Positions 24,454 to 35,760 of a stretch of DNA of 64,000 nt are shown here, piece by piece (position 1 is the first letter of the stretch; each line of letters opens with the position of its first letter). The stretch lies in the NCBI GenBank assembly GCA_026168455.1, contig CM047429.1, forward strand, positions 40,222,066 through 40,286,065, given 5' to 3'. Origin of the DNA: Theocolax elegans (lineage: Eukaryota; Arthropoda; Insecta; Hymenoptera; Cerocephalidae). The position numbers and the translations under genes are program-made. Under the pieces are notes generated by a model. That model had not been told where the DNA came from, ran no database searches, and saw only the letters and a list, made by a program, of their open reading frames with translations.

Positions 24454-26112
24454 GGGTGGTTCTCTGTGACATCGAAGATGAAAAAAATAAATATTGCTAT
24501 AACTGTGGGAATATGTTTTAGAGGTATCCAGTAGTTCTCCTGAATTTTTTCAGATTTTTTCTGGGCCATTATTTTAAGTTATAGAGAGTCAAAGTTAACA
24601 TTTTAGCACTTTTTTGCATTATATGCCCATTTTCATGAATTTTTAGCTCCCAGGGGATGCATTTTTCACTAAAAACATTAGTATGACTTTTTTTGTAAAA
24701 TTTTCCGAACTTTTCATTAAAAATACTTTAAAAGACATAAATGTATGCTGTCACACTCTTGTAAGCCATTTAAACCTTAAATAGTGAAAATCAGCAATTC
24801 TGCTCCGGACTCTGGTAACCTAATACTGTCTAAAAGATGTCTTTTTATAGTCAGAAACTGCCTAAAAATTTCCAGAGTGGGTCTAAATCATTAAGATCAC
24901 TTATGGTCAAAATATCCGGGAAAAGTGCCCGAAATATTAATAGAAATGTATATTTGTTGCCTTATAACGATGAATCTATTAGCATGATCATTGCAGAAAA
25001 ATTTGTGCACTTACCTTGGAGTGGTAGAAAAGTATCTCCACTTGTTTCAGTATCCATCTAATCCCCTGTAAGCTGCTAAAAATACAAATATTCTTATAAA
25101 ATTATAAAAAATTATTTTTTAAACATTTATAATGCTGAATTTTTAGTTTTACATCCCTTACAACAATTATAATACTAATCTGAAGGATTACTATAAATAT
25201 ATAAACATCATTATTACAATAACTGAATATACGTATTTAATACAAAAGATATATAAATAAATCGGATATATAATTATAATGAATAATATGATAACGTGAC
25301 AGTGACAAGTTTGTGAAATCTAAACAAAGTATTGCTGAATAATAATAATAATAATAATAATGTTGATACTTTTATAGTAATCCTTCAGATTAGTATTATA
25401 ATTCTTGTAAGGGATGTAAAACTAAAAATTCAGCATTATAAATGTTTAAAAAATAATTTTTTATAATTTTATAAGAATATTTGTATTTTTAGCAGCTTAC
25501 AGGGGATTAGATGGATACTGAAACAAGTGGAGATACTTTTCTACCACTCCAAGGTAAGTGCACAAATTTTTTTGCAATGATCATGCTAATAGATTCATCG
25601 TTATAAGGCAACAAATATACATTTCTATTAATATTTCGGGCACTTTTCCCGGATATTTTGACCATAAGTGATCTTAATGATTTAGACCCACTCTGGAAAT
25701 TTTTAGGCAGTTTCTGACTATAAAAAGACATCTTTTAGACAGTATTAGGTTACCAGAGTCCGGAGCAGAATTGCTGATTTTCACTATTTAATGTTTAAAT
25801 GGCTTACACGAGTGTGACAGCATACATTTATGTCTTTAAAAGTATTTTTAATGAAAAGTTCGAAAAATTTTACAAAAAAAGTCATACTTATGTTTTTAGT
25901 GAAAAATGCATCCCCTGGAAGCTAAAAATTCATGAAAATAGGCATATAATGCAAAAAAGTGCTAAAATGTCAACTTTGACTCTCTGTAACTTAAAATAAT
26001 GGCCCAGAAAAAATCTGAAAAAATTCAGGAGAACTACTGGATACCTCTAAAACATATTCCCACAGTTATAGCAATATTTATTTTTTTCATCTTCGATGTC
26101 ACAGAGAACCAC

Positions 26113-26114
<2 letters not shown>
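24454..26114. mobile_element. 1.66-kb foldback element in (TA)n
   Basis: Left end GGGTGGTTCTCTGTGACATC and right end its complement; arms of about 743 bp (24454-25196 and 25372-26114) are almost identical, around a ~175-bp AT-rich centre with an AAT trinucleotide run. (TA)n flanks both sides. The same 74-codon frame occurs in each arm (24837-25061 plus, 25507-25731 minus) but has no recognisable domain. Confidence 0.85.
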
Positions 26115-26148
<34 letters not shown>

Positions 26149-26149
26149 T

Positions 26150-26615
26150 GATCAATCGGTACTTATGCCGACAAATTCTTACGGGAAATGGGAATTGTGC
26201 TTACTTTGGGGTAATTATGCCGACGTCAGCATAATTCCACCGAAAATTCAACCATGTATCCGTACTTATGCCGACACACAAAAAATCGGAAAATTATCTT
26301 TGTAAGCCCCGCTTTGACGTTATAATATTAATGAAGGATTGAAGTTATAACCTCATTCGAAGTGTCGGAAGCCTCCGACACTTCGAATGAGGTTATAACT
26401 TCAATCCTTCATTAATATTATAAGGTCAAAGTGTGCTTTTTTACTGGTGAGGGGTATTTAGGTATTTGGGGTATTGGATATTTGGGTTATTGGTTTTTTA
26501 TGCATTATTCTGTCAATTAATATTCTCCCCCTTATATCTGAGTCGTTACATATGTTCTATAACCTCAAAACACCAAGATAACACGAAGTGTCACCATAAG
26601 TACCGATACTGGTGT
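26150..26615. mobile_element. Foldback element with ATCGGTACTTATG ends
   Basis: ATCGGTACTTATG near 26154 is mirrored by CATAAGTACCGAT ending near 26607; the interior repeats ATTATGCCGAC/CTTATGCCGAC three times and contains a strong central palindrome. (TA)n lies on both sides. No coding frame. Confidence 0.65.
26311..26432. repeat. ~120-bp palindrome
   Basis: TTATAATATTAATGAAGGAT... (from 26320) is followed, after a centre of a few bases near 26371, by its exact complement to 26423; outer bases extend imperfectly to CTTTGAC/GTCAAAG. Confidence 0.85.
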
Positions 26616-26641
26616 TTATATATATATATATATATATATAT

Positions 26642-27891
26642 TGTGACAATGTATGTAATACCTGTCAAGGTAATAAGCGAACGAACCCCAATATAAACTA
26701 GCCTACCTACCCTCACATATCTAAGCCTACCTAGCCTACCCGAAGCTCCCCAAATCCCCAATACTTCTCTTGGTTCCTTTCCCCTAGCACATGGAAGTAG
26801 CATGTCAGGAGAGGCGACACAACTTCCAGGAGGCTTCGCACCAGGACCATGAATCAGCCTGCGATGGCCCAAGGTGCCAGATGGAGCAGCACGAGCAGCA
26901 ACAAGACATCCAGAAAGCTGTGAAACAGTTAAATAATTAATAATAATCCTAATTAGAAGGAATCAAGGACGCATGTAGTTGCATACAGTAACTGACAGCT
27001 ACATGCTAGGAGAGGATTGGAAGTGAGGTTATGGTAATCATAACATTACCATAACTCTCAATTAATAAATAGTATATAATACGCAGCACTCCCTCGGGAG
27101 CTAGATATTCCCCTAGGAAGCAGCCAGAATCCCCGCAGCAACGCAGCATCGACGAAGAGCAGCAGTCATTGACCCGACGCGCACCAGCTGAGCAGCCACC
27201 ATGAGAGCGAGTGAGAGAGAAGACTCGAAGATCGGCCGTCCGTCTGCACCTGTAACAGAGTGGACCTATTAGCCGATAAATCAACATCACGGAACGATCA
27301 TAAAGGCTTACCTGGTTTGTAGCATCACCGGGAACACCGTCCTCTCCGTGGGAAGCAGCAGCCCCGGCAATATCGTCCGCCTTGATAAACATGGCCGCGA
27401 GCACTCACTACACGAGGCGCGCGAGACGACGGCGGCCGACGGGCAACTCGACGCGAGAAGCTGCGCGCGCACGTCGGGCCCGAGCAGCGAAGCAGCGAAC
27501 GAGCCCGAGCTCGAGAGAGCTCATCGGGACGCCATCGAGGCAACATCGGATAACCGATTCATTACCGATAATTACGAGTGTGTGTGTGTGCACGAGAGAG
27601 CATAAGCAGCAACTCCAGGAGACGATCTCCATTGAGCAAAGGTGTACGCCTTGTACTAGGTATCCTCCTGACCGTGAGTGTGCTTCTTCATTTCTCCCCT
27701 CCCCGCCCCCCGCGCAGCAAGTCATCGCAGCTAGTACGCAGCCGAGCACAATCTATTATATTCGCCGCGATCGTACGCGGCTGGCGCCCAAACCATTTCT
27801 TTAATATTTATAATAAATTCATATTATTATTTATAAATTACTTGTTATTTCGCCTTGACGACACGCCCTAATCCCCAGCGTGACCGTTACA
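26642..27891. mobile_element. Putative 1.25-kb solo LTR in (TA)n
   Basis: Starts TGTGACAATG and ends GTGACCGTTACA, with ATATAT on both sides, so a 5-bp duplication cannot be separated from the microsatellite. A possible AATAAA signal lies near 27809 about 80 bp from the 3' end, as in an R/U5. The interior is GC-rich (27100-27780) with overlapping frames on both strands and no recognised protein. A solo LTR is the best explanation, but no internal copy is here to confirm it. Confidence 0.45.
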
Positions 27892-27903
27892 ATATATATA
27901 TAT

Positions 27904-28486
27904 GGGCTCTTTCACGTCAAGTGGTACGATGAAAATTTTAAATCGCTCCAAAATTTGAAAATAGGCTGGAAATAAGTTGTTGTAAGTTATGCCCTAAAAT
28001 ACATGAAAATTAGTGATTTTATGAGGTTTATGAGGCATAACTTACACCAGCGGTCTTGGCCAATAATCTAACTCAAGCCATTCGAAAACTCTCGAAAAAT
28101 GTGATCTTTTGAGCGGTGTTAGATCAAAATCGATTGTGGCGTGGTCGCCTTTTTTTGATATTCAATATTTTCGGGCGTACTATCTCTTTGAAAATTTAAA
28201 ATTAAGAATTGTAACCCAGGTAGATAAGTTTTAAAGATTATTTTAAACAAAAGTTGTTTGTAATGTTTATGAAAAAAATCAATAGATTTTGAGATAAATG
28301 GCTTTAAAAATAGAAATTTTCCTAAAAAATTGAAAAATTTCCATTTTTTATGGTGGAATAACTCTCAGGCAAATTATTTTTAACACCTAAAATTTTTTTT
28401 CTATCTTCTGGGAGATATTTCCAGCCTATTTTCAAATTTTGGAGCGATTTAAAATTTTCATTGTACCACTTGACGTGAAATAGCCC
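27904..28486. mobile_element. MITE with ~73-bp inverted ends in (TA)n
   Basis: GGGCTCTTTCACGTCAAGTG at the left and the complement of GGGCTATTTCACGTCAAGTG at the right; terminal repeats of about 73 bp including AAATCGCTCCAAAATTTG. (TA)n on both sides. No coding frame. Confidence 0.8.
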
Positions 28487-28534
28487 ATATATATATATAT
28501 ATAGATTAAGGAATACAAATCGTCGGGTGGGAGG

Positions 28535-28760
28535 AAAAAGGTTCTAATTCGGATGAGCGGTGAAAAAGGCTCTAATTCGAATGAGCGGTGAAAAAGGTTC
28601 TAATTCGAATGAGCGGTGAAAAAGGTTCTAATTCGAATGAGCGGTGAAAAAGGTTCTAATTCGGATGAGCGGTGAAAAAGGTTCTAATTCGGATGAGTGA
28701 TGGAAAAGGTACTACTTCAAAAGAGCGATAAAAAGGTCTGAAGTTGGATGAGCGATAATT
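28535..28760. repeat. 28-bp minisatellite, ~8 copies
   Basis: Unit AAAAAGGTTCTAATTCGAAT plus GAGCGGTG; the central units are nearly identical and the last two are degraded. Confidence 0.85.
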
Positions 28761-29462
28761 AAGGAAAATATATTTATTCCTGCGAACAAACAAAAAAGCT
28801 AAGTGGATTAATTATAATTTTTTAATTTTATCAATAAGCTTTTTTGATTTTTAACAGGTTCACACGTTTAACTTGTATAATCTATAATTGAATTTGATAT
28901 TTGGCTTCACGATAAGTTTTACAAAAAAATAGATTTATTTATGACAATAATTTATTAAATAAAAATAAATGCTAATTCAATAAACTATAATAAAAACAAT
29001 AATATTCACTAGGAATTTTTTTTTTTGTATCAAACTATTGATATCTCTTTTTTTTCTTGATCCAAGGGAAAGATTTCATTGTAACAGCATTCTAATTTTT
29101 GCTGTTTCAAAGCACCATTCAATATTTTACCTACATCTTCATAATTGTATTTATAAGAAATTGAAGATTTGGTACCAATTATTTCACATAATTGAGAAAT
29201 TTTTATTTTTTTCCAAAATTTTTGTCAGATAAGTCCGAAAAATTAAATATATCTGACTGATTAATTTGATTAACCGTATAGTTGGGTGGTGTAATTTTTG
29301 CGCTTTCAATTATAGTACACCATGATTTTTGATCAAATAATTTTAAAATCGACTTATTGTAAATTATTTTATTTATCTTTGGAATAAAAAGATTTTGTTC
29401 AATCAAGTTTTAATTGATTAATGTGTAATTAATGATTATATTGATATTACTTTGTAACAGGG
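28761..29462 (-). pseudogene. TE coding fragment ending at an AACAGGG terminus
   Basis: The minus strand from 29406 has a 67-codon frame starting MIEQNLFIPKINKIIYNKS, then, after a one-base frame change near 29205, a further open stretch to about 29040. The first 26 codons and ~50 bp of upstream sequence are repeated at 37610-37735 on the plus strand, after which the two diverge completely. The right edge reads CCCTGTTACAAAG on the minus strand, close to the CCCTGTTG termini of the Tnp2-type elements here. The protein is not recognised; a fragment of the same element class is plausible. Confidence 0.4.
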
Positions 29463-29952
29463 TTATTCTCGTACGTCAGGAGGGTTTTAATTGTCCTGTG
29501 CATATCCTCAATGCACAGGAAATATTCTCCGTGTACCGATCAGCTGTTTACCAGTCAGCTAATCCGATCGTCAGAACCGTCCTTGAAGTGGTGCGAGCTA
29601 GCCTCAAGCTCCGCACGACGACGTCTTCCCTGTGTACAATGTGTGCACTTACCTAGTGTACACTTATCCTCCGTCGATGCTCGTACTCGGCTACTCAGTT
29701 ATGTGTCGTGCGCAGTACAATGCACGACACCCGCGGGGCATGGCGGTATTCGCCTTCGGGGACAGGGAGTAATCGCCGGTTAATTAAGATAACTCGGAAT
29801 TAGAAGTGATTAATTAATTTATTGATACGAAATAAGAATAAAAGAAACGTTACAATAGGGTGAGCCAAGGCAAGGTCGAACCTTGGCTCAAAGCAAACAA
29901 GGCTATTCGCGTAACCTATAGAAGATACAAAATACACGATGACGTGTGTGTG
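29463..29952. other. GC-mixed unassigned region with hairpin
   Basis: No domain recognised in the short frames. A hairpin GAGCCAAGG / CCTTGGCTC lies at about 29862-29892. A (GT)n tract at 29943-29955 borders the duplicated block that follows. Confidence 0.4.
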
Positions 29953-30834
29953 TGTGCGCCCGCCGCAATATACGCGTCGAGACTCGCGGTCTCGATCTAC
30001 TCGGGGAGGAGGTTATATTCGCCAGGTATCGGTTACCTAGCTCTGTAATGTTTATTGCTGGGTTGCGATCGCGCCGGAGTGTGTAGCACTCCGGTTTGCC
30101 GTAATCGGGATTTACGGGGCGAGAGAGAGTGTCGCGACGAGAGCGGCTAACCTCTCGTATACTTCTGCGTCGGGATACCGCGCGTATCCCGTCGCCGGTT
30201 TCGCTCGCGATACGGTGATAATAAACCGGATATGGCCTGGCCAGGACTTACGCTAGTCAGAGGATGATCTCGGGGTGGACGGCACGTGTCTCGTTCCCTT
30301 CGGTCTCGTACTCTCCCTCTCTCTCTAAATCCCTCGTCCTACGGTACACTTCTCTCACGGGGCACGCTTTATTTTCCCTCTCGAACGATTTCCGATCTCG
30401 TGTTGTTCGAGGTTCGAACGATACTGCCGGTGTGTCGTGCACACCGGCTCTCCGACGCGCTCGCGCATGCGCTTTACGCGTCTTCAACGGTAGACTCACG
30501 CGATCGGTACGATTTTCGTCTCGCGTGAACCGTTTACCGTTACAACTTGTAAAAACGGAAAAAAAATGGAAAATATTGCTCGTATGAGGTTCACACGAGA
30601 CACTGTGATTTTATTTACTAAGCACGTTGAAAGTTGTTGTCGGAGTTAGTTTCTAAAACTGAAGCGATAAAAATAAACATCGTTTTGACACCTCAATAAT
30701 CGAGGGACGTGAGTGTAGAATAATAGTAATTTATTGTAAAATAGTTAAAGGGTGCCCCTGTTGAAAAAAACTCGAGGTGGATATCCAGTTCGATTTCGAG
30801 GGTCGATTTGCAAGCTGGATTTTTTCGGGCTGGA
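29953..30834. repeat. Duplicated block, copy A (flank plus TE left end)
   Basis: Matches copy B at 31834-32720 with an offset of 1881-1882 bp. The first ~700 bp look identical; the last ~160 bp (30670-30834) differ by many one- to five-base insertions in A. The block is GC-rich and includes the left end of the Tnp2-type element (TGCCCCTGTTGAAAAAAACT near 30754). Frames of 80-107 codons occur on both strands in both copies but have no recognisable domain. Confidence 0.85.
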
Positions 30835-31833
30835 CCTCGATTTCGAGCTGAATCCACCTCGATTGGCCACGATTTCGAGTCGATTGGCCTCGATTTCGAG
30901 CTGAATCCACCTCGATTGGCCACGATTTCGAGTCGATTGGCCTCGATTTCGAGCTGAATCCACCTCGATTGGCCACGATTTCGAGTCGATTGGCCTCGAT
31001 TTCGAGCTGAATCCACCTCGATTGGCCACGATTTCGAGTCGATTGGCCTCGATTTCGAGCTGAATCCACCTCGATTGGCCACGATTTCGAGTCGATTGGC
31101 CTCGATTTCGAGCTGAATCCACCTCGATTGGCCACGATTTCGAGTCGATTGGCCTCGATTTCGAGCTGAATCCACCTCGATTGGCCACGATTTCGAGTCG
31201 ATTGGCCTCGATTTCGAGCTGAATCCACCTCGATTGGCCACGATTTCGAGTCGATTGGCCTCGATTTCGAGCTGAATCCACCTCGATTGGCCACGATTTC
31301 GAGTCGATTGGCCTCGATTTCGAGCTGAATCCACCTCGATTGGCCACGATTTCGAGTCGATTGGCCTCGATTTCGAGCTGAATCCACCTCGATTGGCCAC
31401 GATTTCGAGTCGATTGGCCTCGATTTCGAGCTGAATCCACCTCGATTGGCCACGATTTCGAGTCGATTGGCCTCGATTTCGAGCTGAATCCACCTCGATT
31501 GGCCACGATTTCGAGTCGATTGGCCTCGATTTCGAGCTGAATCCACCTCGATTGGCCACGATTTCGAGTCGATTGGCCTCGATTTCGAGCTGAATCCACC
31601 TCGATTGGCCACGATTTCGAGTCGATTGGCCTCGATTTCGAGCTGAATCCACCTCGATTGGCCACGATTTCGAGTCGATTGGCCTCGATTTCGAGCTGAA
31701 TCCACCTCGATTGGCCACGATTTCGAGTCGATTGGCCTCGATTTCGAGCTGAATCCACCTCGATTGGCCACGATTTCGAGTCGATTGGCCTCGATTTCGA
31801 GCTGAATCCACCTCGATTGGCCACGATTTCGAG
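30835..31833. repeat. Perfect 53-bp minisatellite, ~19 copies
   Basis: Unit starts CCTCGATTTCGAGCTGAATC and contains CACCTCGATTGGCCACG and ATTTCGAGTCGATTGG; about 18.8 copies with no mismatch that I can see. Because 53 is not a multiple of 3 and the unit has no stop on the minus strand, all three minus frames stay open for over 340 codons with the same 53-residue repeat. This explains three long overlapping frames and argues against a gene. The unit is two diverged ~26-bp words of the kind found in the subterminal regions of the adjacent element. Confidence 0.95.
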
Positions 31834-32625
31834 TGTGCGCCCCGCCGCAATATACGCGTCGAGACTCGCGGTCTCGATCTACTCGGGGAGGAGGTTATAT
31901 TCGCCAGGTATCGGTTACCTAGCTCTGTAATGTTTATTGCTGGGTTGCGATCGCGCCGGAGTGTGTAGCACTCCGGTTTGCCGTAATCGGGATTTACGGG
32001 GCGAGAGAGAGTGTCGCGACGAGAGCGGCTAACCTCTCGTATACTTCTGCGTCGGGATACCGCGCGTATCCCGTCGCCGGTTTCGCTCGCGATACGGTGA
32101 TAATAAACCGGATATGGCCTGGCCAGGACTTACGCTAGTCAGAGGATGATCTCGGGGTGGACGGCACGTGTCTCGTTCCCTTCGGTCTCGTACTCTCCCT
32201 CTCTCTCTAAATCCCTCGTCCTACGGTACACTTCTCTCACGGGGCACGCTTTATTTTCCCTCTCGAACGATTTCCGATCTCGTGTTGTTCGAGGTTCGAA
32301 CGATACTGCCGGTGTGTCGTGCACACCGGCTCTCCGACGCGCTCGCGCATGCGCTTTACGCGTCTTCAACGGTAGACTCACGCGATCGGTACGATTTTCG
32401 TCTCGCGTGAACCGTTTACCGTTACAACTTGTAAAAACGGAAAAAAAATGGAAAATATTGCTCGTATGAGGTTCACACGAGACACTGTGATTTTATTTAC
32501 TAAGCACGTTGAAAGTTGTTGTCGGAGTTAGTTTCTAAAACTGAAGCGATAAACATCGTTTTGACCCTCAATAATCGATGACGTGAGTAGAATAATAGTA
32601 ATTTATTGTAAAATAGTTAAGGGTG
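31834..32625. repeat. Duplicated block, copy B
   Basis: Second copy of the GC-rich flank, ending in GTTAAGGGTG directly before the CCCTGTTG terminus of the element at 32626. Identical to copy A over most of its length. Confidence 0.85.
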
Positions 32626-32635
32626 CCCTGTTGAA

Positions 32636-33410
32636 AAAATCGAGGTGGATATCCAGTTCGATTTCGAGGTCGATTTCAAGCTGGATTTCGGGCTGGATTC
32701 GACTCGATTTTGCCTCGATTTGACTCGATTTTTGGCCTCGATTTCGAGCTGAATCCACCTCGATTGGCCACGATTTCGAGTCGATTGGCCTCGATTTCGA
32801 GCTCGATGGGCCTCGATTTGACCTGGATCGGCCTCGATTTTGAGCTCAATTGGACTCGATATCGGGCGGCTTCGGCCTCGATTTCGACCTTGATCAGCCT
32901 CGATTTTGAGCTAGAATAGCCTCAATTTCGAACTGGATGGGCGTCAATCGGGAACTCGATTTCACGTTCGATCGGCCTCGATTTCAAGCTGCAATATCCT
33001 CGATTTCGACCTGGATCAGCCTCGATTTCGAGCTTGATTGGCCTCGATTTTGGGCTGGATCGGACTCGATCGGGGATTCGATTTCGAGTGGGATAGAACT
33101 CAATCAGTGCCTCGATTTCGAACTGAATCGGTATGGATTGGGGACTTGATATCAAGTGGGTACGGACTCGATCGGGGCCTCGATTTCGACCTGGATCAGT
33201 CTCGAATTCGAGATCGATTGGCCTCCATTTCGGGCTGGAATAGCGTCGATCGGGGACTCGATTGGACACTCGCTAGCCCTCGATGGCGAGCTGAATAGGC
33301 CTCGATCTGGGACTCGGCTTCGGTCTCGATTGGGGACTCGACTTCGGGTTCGATTGGCCTCAATTGGCCGCAATTTCGTGCTGGATTTTCTTTAATTAGG
33401 GACTTGATTC
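32636..33410. repeat. Left subterminal word array
   Basis: About 30 degenerate repeats of the form CCTCGATTTCGAGCTGGATCG. Short frames in several phases are repeat translations. Likely transposase-binding or structural subterminal repeats, by analogy with EnSpm elements. Confidence 0.8.
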
Positions 33411-33905
33411 GTGGACGTGTTGGATTGACCTTGATTTAAAGCTCAATTTAGTTGATATTAATGATCAATAAGCGTTTTCATAGTATATAATAATTCATAT
33501 AGTGAAAAGAATTATTTTTAGATTCAGATGGTTTGTTTTTCTCATATTTACAATAGTATAGAAATAAAGCATTATTGGAACTAATAATAACTTTTATTTA
33601 TAGAACAGTTTAATGTAAGTAAATTGTAAATGTAAGTATTGTATTTTATATAATAAATTAGTTTTTTTACGTACCTTATTGAGGAAATTCTTGCCAGATT
33701 TGCATTCTAATTTTGTATTAGTCTTGCTACGTTTTTAAATACATTTTTGAGTATTATTGTTATCTGAACGTTACATTATTAATTACATTATTAATTATGC
33801 AGGTTATAATGTATCTGTGTTCAAGGTATGTTTTCATTTGATTATTTTAATTGATAGTTGATACTGCATGATGTGGTTATACATATTCATCGAAATTTAA
33901 TTTAA
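33411..33905. other. AT-rich interior of the element
   Basis: No coding frame, repeat terminus or RNA gene recognised. Confidence 0.4.
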
Positions 33906-34436
33906 CCTTTAGGCTGCCAGCTTGGCTCAGATACAGTAATTTATATGAAGTTGCCATAGTCAAAACTGATATGTTTGTTTACTTTTTGGCATACTTGTTG
34001 CATTACTATCAATTGTGAGAAGATTTTAATATATATTTTATCGGTTTCACAGCCTAAAGTGTAAGAAAAATTTCATAAAAGTTAGTTCCCGCTCAAAGTA
34101 CAAACACTGAATTTTTTAAATTTCTACCCTCTCGTTACAGGAAAGTTTAAGTGATATTATTCTTTTGACAACACAAGAGCATTTGCAGGTGACCTTGATA
34201 ACCTGATACCGTTGAAAAAAAATAGTAATTCGCTTATATGATTATGCATAACATCTTATAATCTTAAATATCAGCCAACACCTTATAATTTTAAATATCA
34301 GCCATTTCCTAGCCAGACTGGCTCAAGTTTAATCTACCCGTGACATTGAAACTCCTGTTGACGTATTGGATTATACATATAAATTTTACTTTTTAAAAAT
34401 ATTAATTTTGAAATCAAAATACCGGCAATCTAAAGG
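33906..34436. mobile_element. TTAA-flanked MITE (piggyBac-like), copy 2
   Basis: Ends CCTTTAGGCTGCCAGCTTGG and the complement of CCTTTAGATTGCCGGT, flanked by TTAA (33902-33905 and 34437-34440). It has the same subterminal GACTGGCTCA box and overall layout as the copy at 7403-7896, but is diverged and 37 bp longer. Confidence 0.8.
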
Positions 34437-34637
34437 TTAAATAAGCTATGTTAAATTTTATAGGATCGTATTAATAATATTACACTATTTTGGAAACAAT
34501 ATCTTTTTATTTTTCTATAAAAATATAATTTCTGTTGGGTTTTTATTATATCTTACAGCAACGTTAAGGTTCAAACTATTATTTTCTTTACTTATCTTAT
34601 TATTTTCGGACATCCTTTTTAGATTTAAATATTTACT

Positions 34638-35760
34638 TCAAGTTTGCCAATACTTATGAGGTACTGGACATATATATTGGTTTTCATTCACAGCCATTAA
34701 AATACAAATATTTTTTATTTTATTGGTTTCGATTACTTGTATTTGAGGATTTGTGGCAACAATCTTCTTAATAATGAATTGTTCATTAGATATACAATGT
34801 TCTGTTATTAGCTGCTTATACGCTGTGTACTCTTTGGAATTGTTATTGTCAATAAGAAATTGTTGCATTTGTATAAACTCACCATTGACTGTTTGCGCAT
34901 ACGAATTATCTGATCGTCGATTACTTTTTTTTGAAAAATTAAACAAACATTCATCTTTAACAATTTTTTTATAAGCTGTTACATCTTCTGCAGACAAATT
35001 TAATTGCTGCAATACATCTTCATTTACTGGTAATGGCTTTCCAAAATATCGAAATTGTTTTGATTTCGTGCTTTTTGCAGTAATTTTGTTCTCTAAATAA
35101 TAACAATAATCCATAACAGAAGAAAATTGTTTTAAAGCAACTTGTTTTTCTAAAATTATTATGCTTTCTTGTACTGTAAGACTTCTACAAATTTGACTAA
35201 GTACACCTCTTGCTGCATGAACTTTTGAAACAATTTTACCATTACCAGATTCAAATGGGTAACCATAATGCACCCATAGTGGTCCCCAATTGACTACACT
35301 CTGTGCTAGGTGAGTTAATTGGTGAACATTAAAAGACATTGCGTCTACTCCGTAATAAACCTCCGTTAAAGCAATAAATTTATTTAATAAGTAATCAGCA
35401 CGCTGTAATTCCAATTGATTAATTGACTCCTTCAGCAGTAAATGATAGCCTTCCACTAATAAAACCCAATGTTGTAGAAATTTGTCAAAATTAGGTATTT
35501 CAGCTAATATTACGGTACTGTAAAATAAAAGCCAATTCACCCACTCTTTAGCCTTCCAGTAGCTGCGATCATATATTGAACGCGATAATCTGGCGAGCTG
35601 TTGTGGAACCCTGAATTCCGTAATTTGTTTATCAATATTATCCATTTAATATTTGATATGCTGTATGGCTTGTTAGAAGATTTAAACCAGTAATCAGCAA
35701 ATTGTTTTGATATTCTTAAACCTATACAGTGCATCACATCTGGTACAAATCCAGGTTGAA
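34638..35760 (-). pseudogene. Tnp2/DUF4218-type transposase, C-terminal half
   Basis: The minus strand encodes the C-terminal region of an EnSpm/CACTA-type transposase: a PDVMHCIGL motif near 35740, then W(K)AKEWVNWLLFY, and the DUF4218 signature FNVHQLTHLAQSV..WGPLWVHYGYPFES with the histidines and PFE block intact. A single frame change near 35640 separates the MHC segment from the 335-codon main frame. A possible acceptor (TACCAG) precedes the MHC motif. Upstream catalytic exons are absent; subterminal repeats begin immediately instead. Fragments of related transposases are at 47409 and 49900. Confidence 0.75.

Larger units (their letters stand above)
8733..28513 (-). mobile_element. Degenerate Ty3/gypsy LTR retrotransposon, heavily nested
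   Basis: One element reads right to left: LTR (23832-24453, continuing at 28487-28513), primer binding site, leader with a putative intron, gag (about 22221-20624), protease (20657-19854), RT/RNase H (12206-10585) and integrase (10583-8733). Gene order, CCHC box, DSGA protease and D,D-35-E integrase identify Ty3/gypsy (Metaviridae). It is dead: stop codons in gag and pol, a frame change inside gag, a 7.1-kb insertion in pol, several insertions in the LTR, and no 3' LTR. No envelope-like frame is visible after integrase. The solo LTR at 37942 is a relative. Confidence 0.85.

Noticed and set aside
24837..25731. Pair of identical 74-codon frames
   Set aside because: Identical only because they lie in opposite arms of a foldback element; no domain, so not annotated as genes.
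27006..27871. Overlapping GC-rich frames of 73-140 codons on both strands
   Set aside because: No domain, no consistent strand, and they lie inside a probable solo LTR.
30693..31850. Three long overlapping minus-strand frames (346-385 codons)
   Set aside because: They are the stop-free 53-bp repeat read in three phases; the same peptide repeat appears in each, and the flanks are duplicated non-coding DNA.
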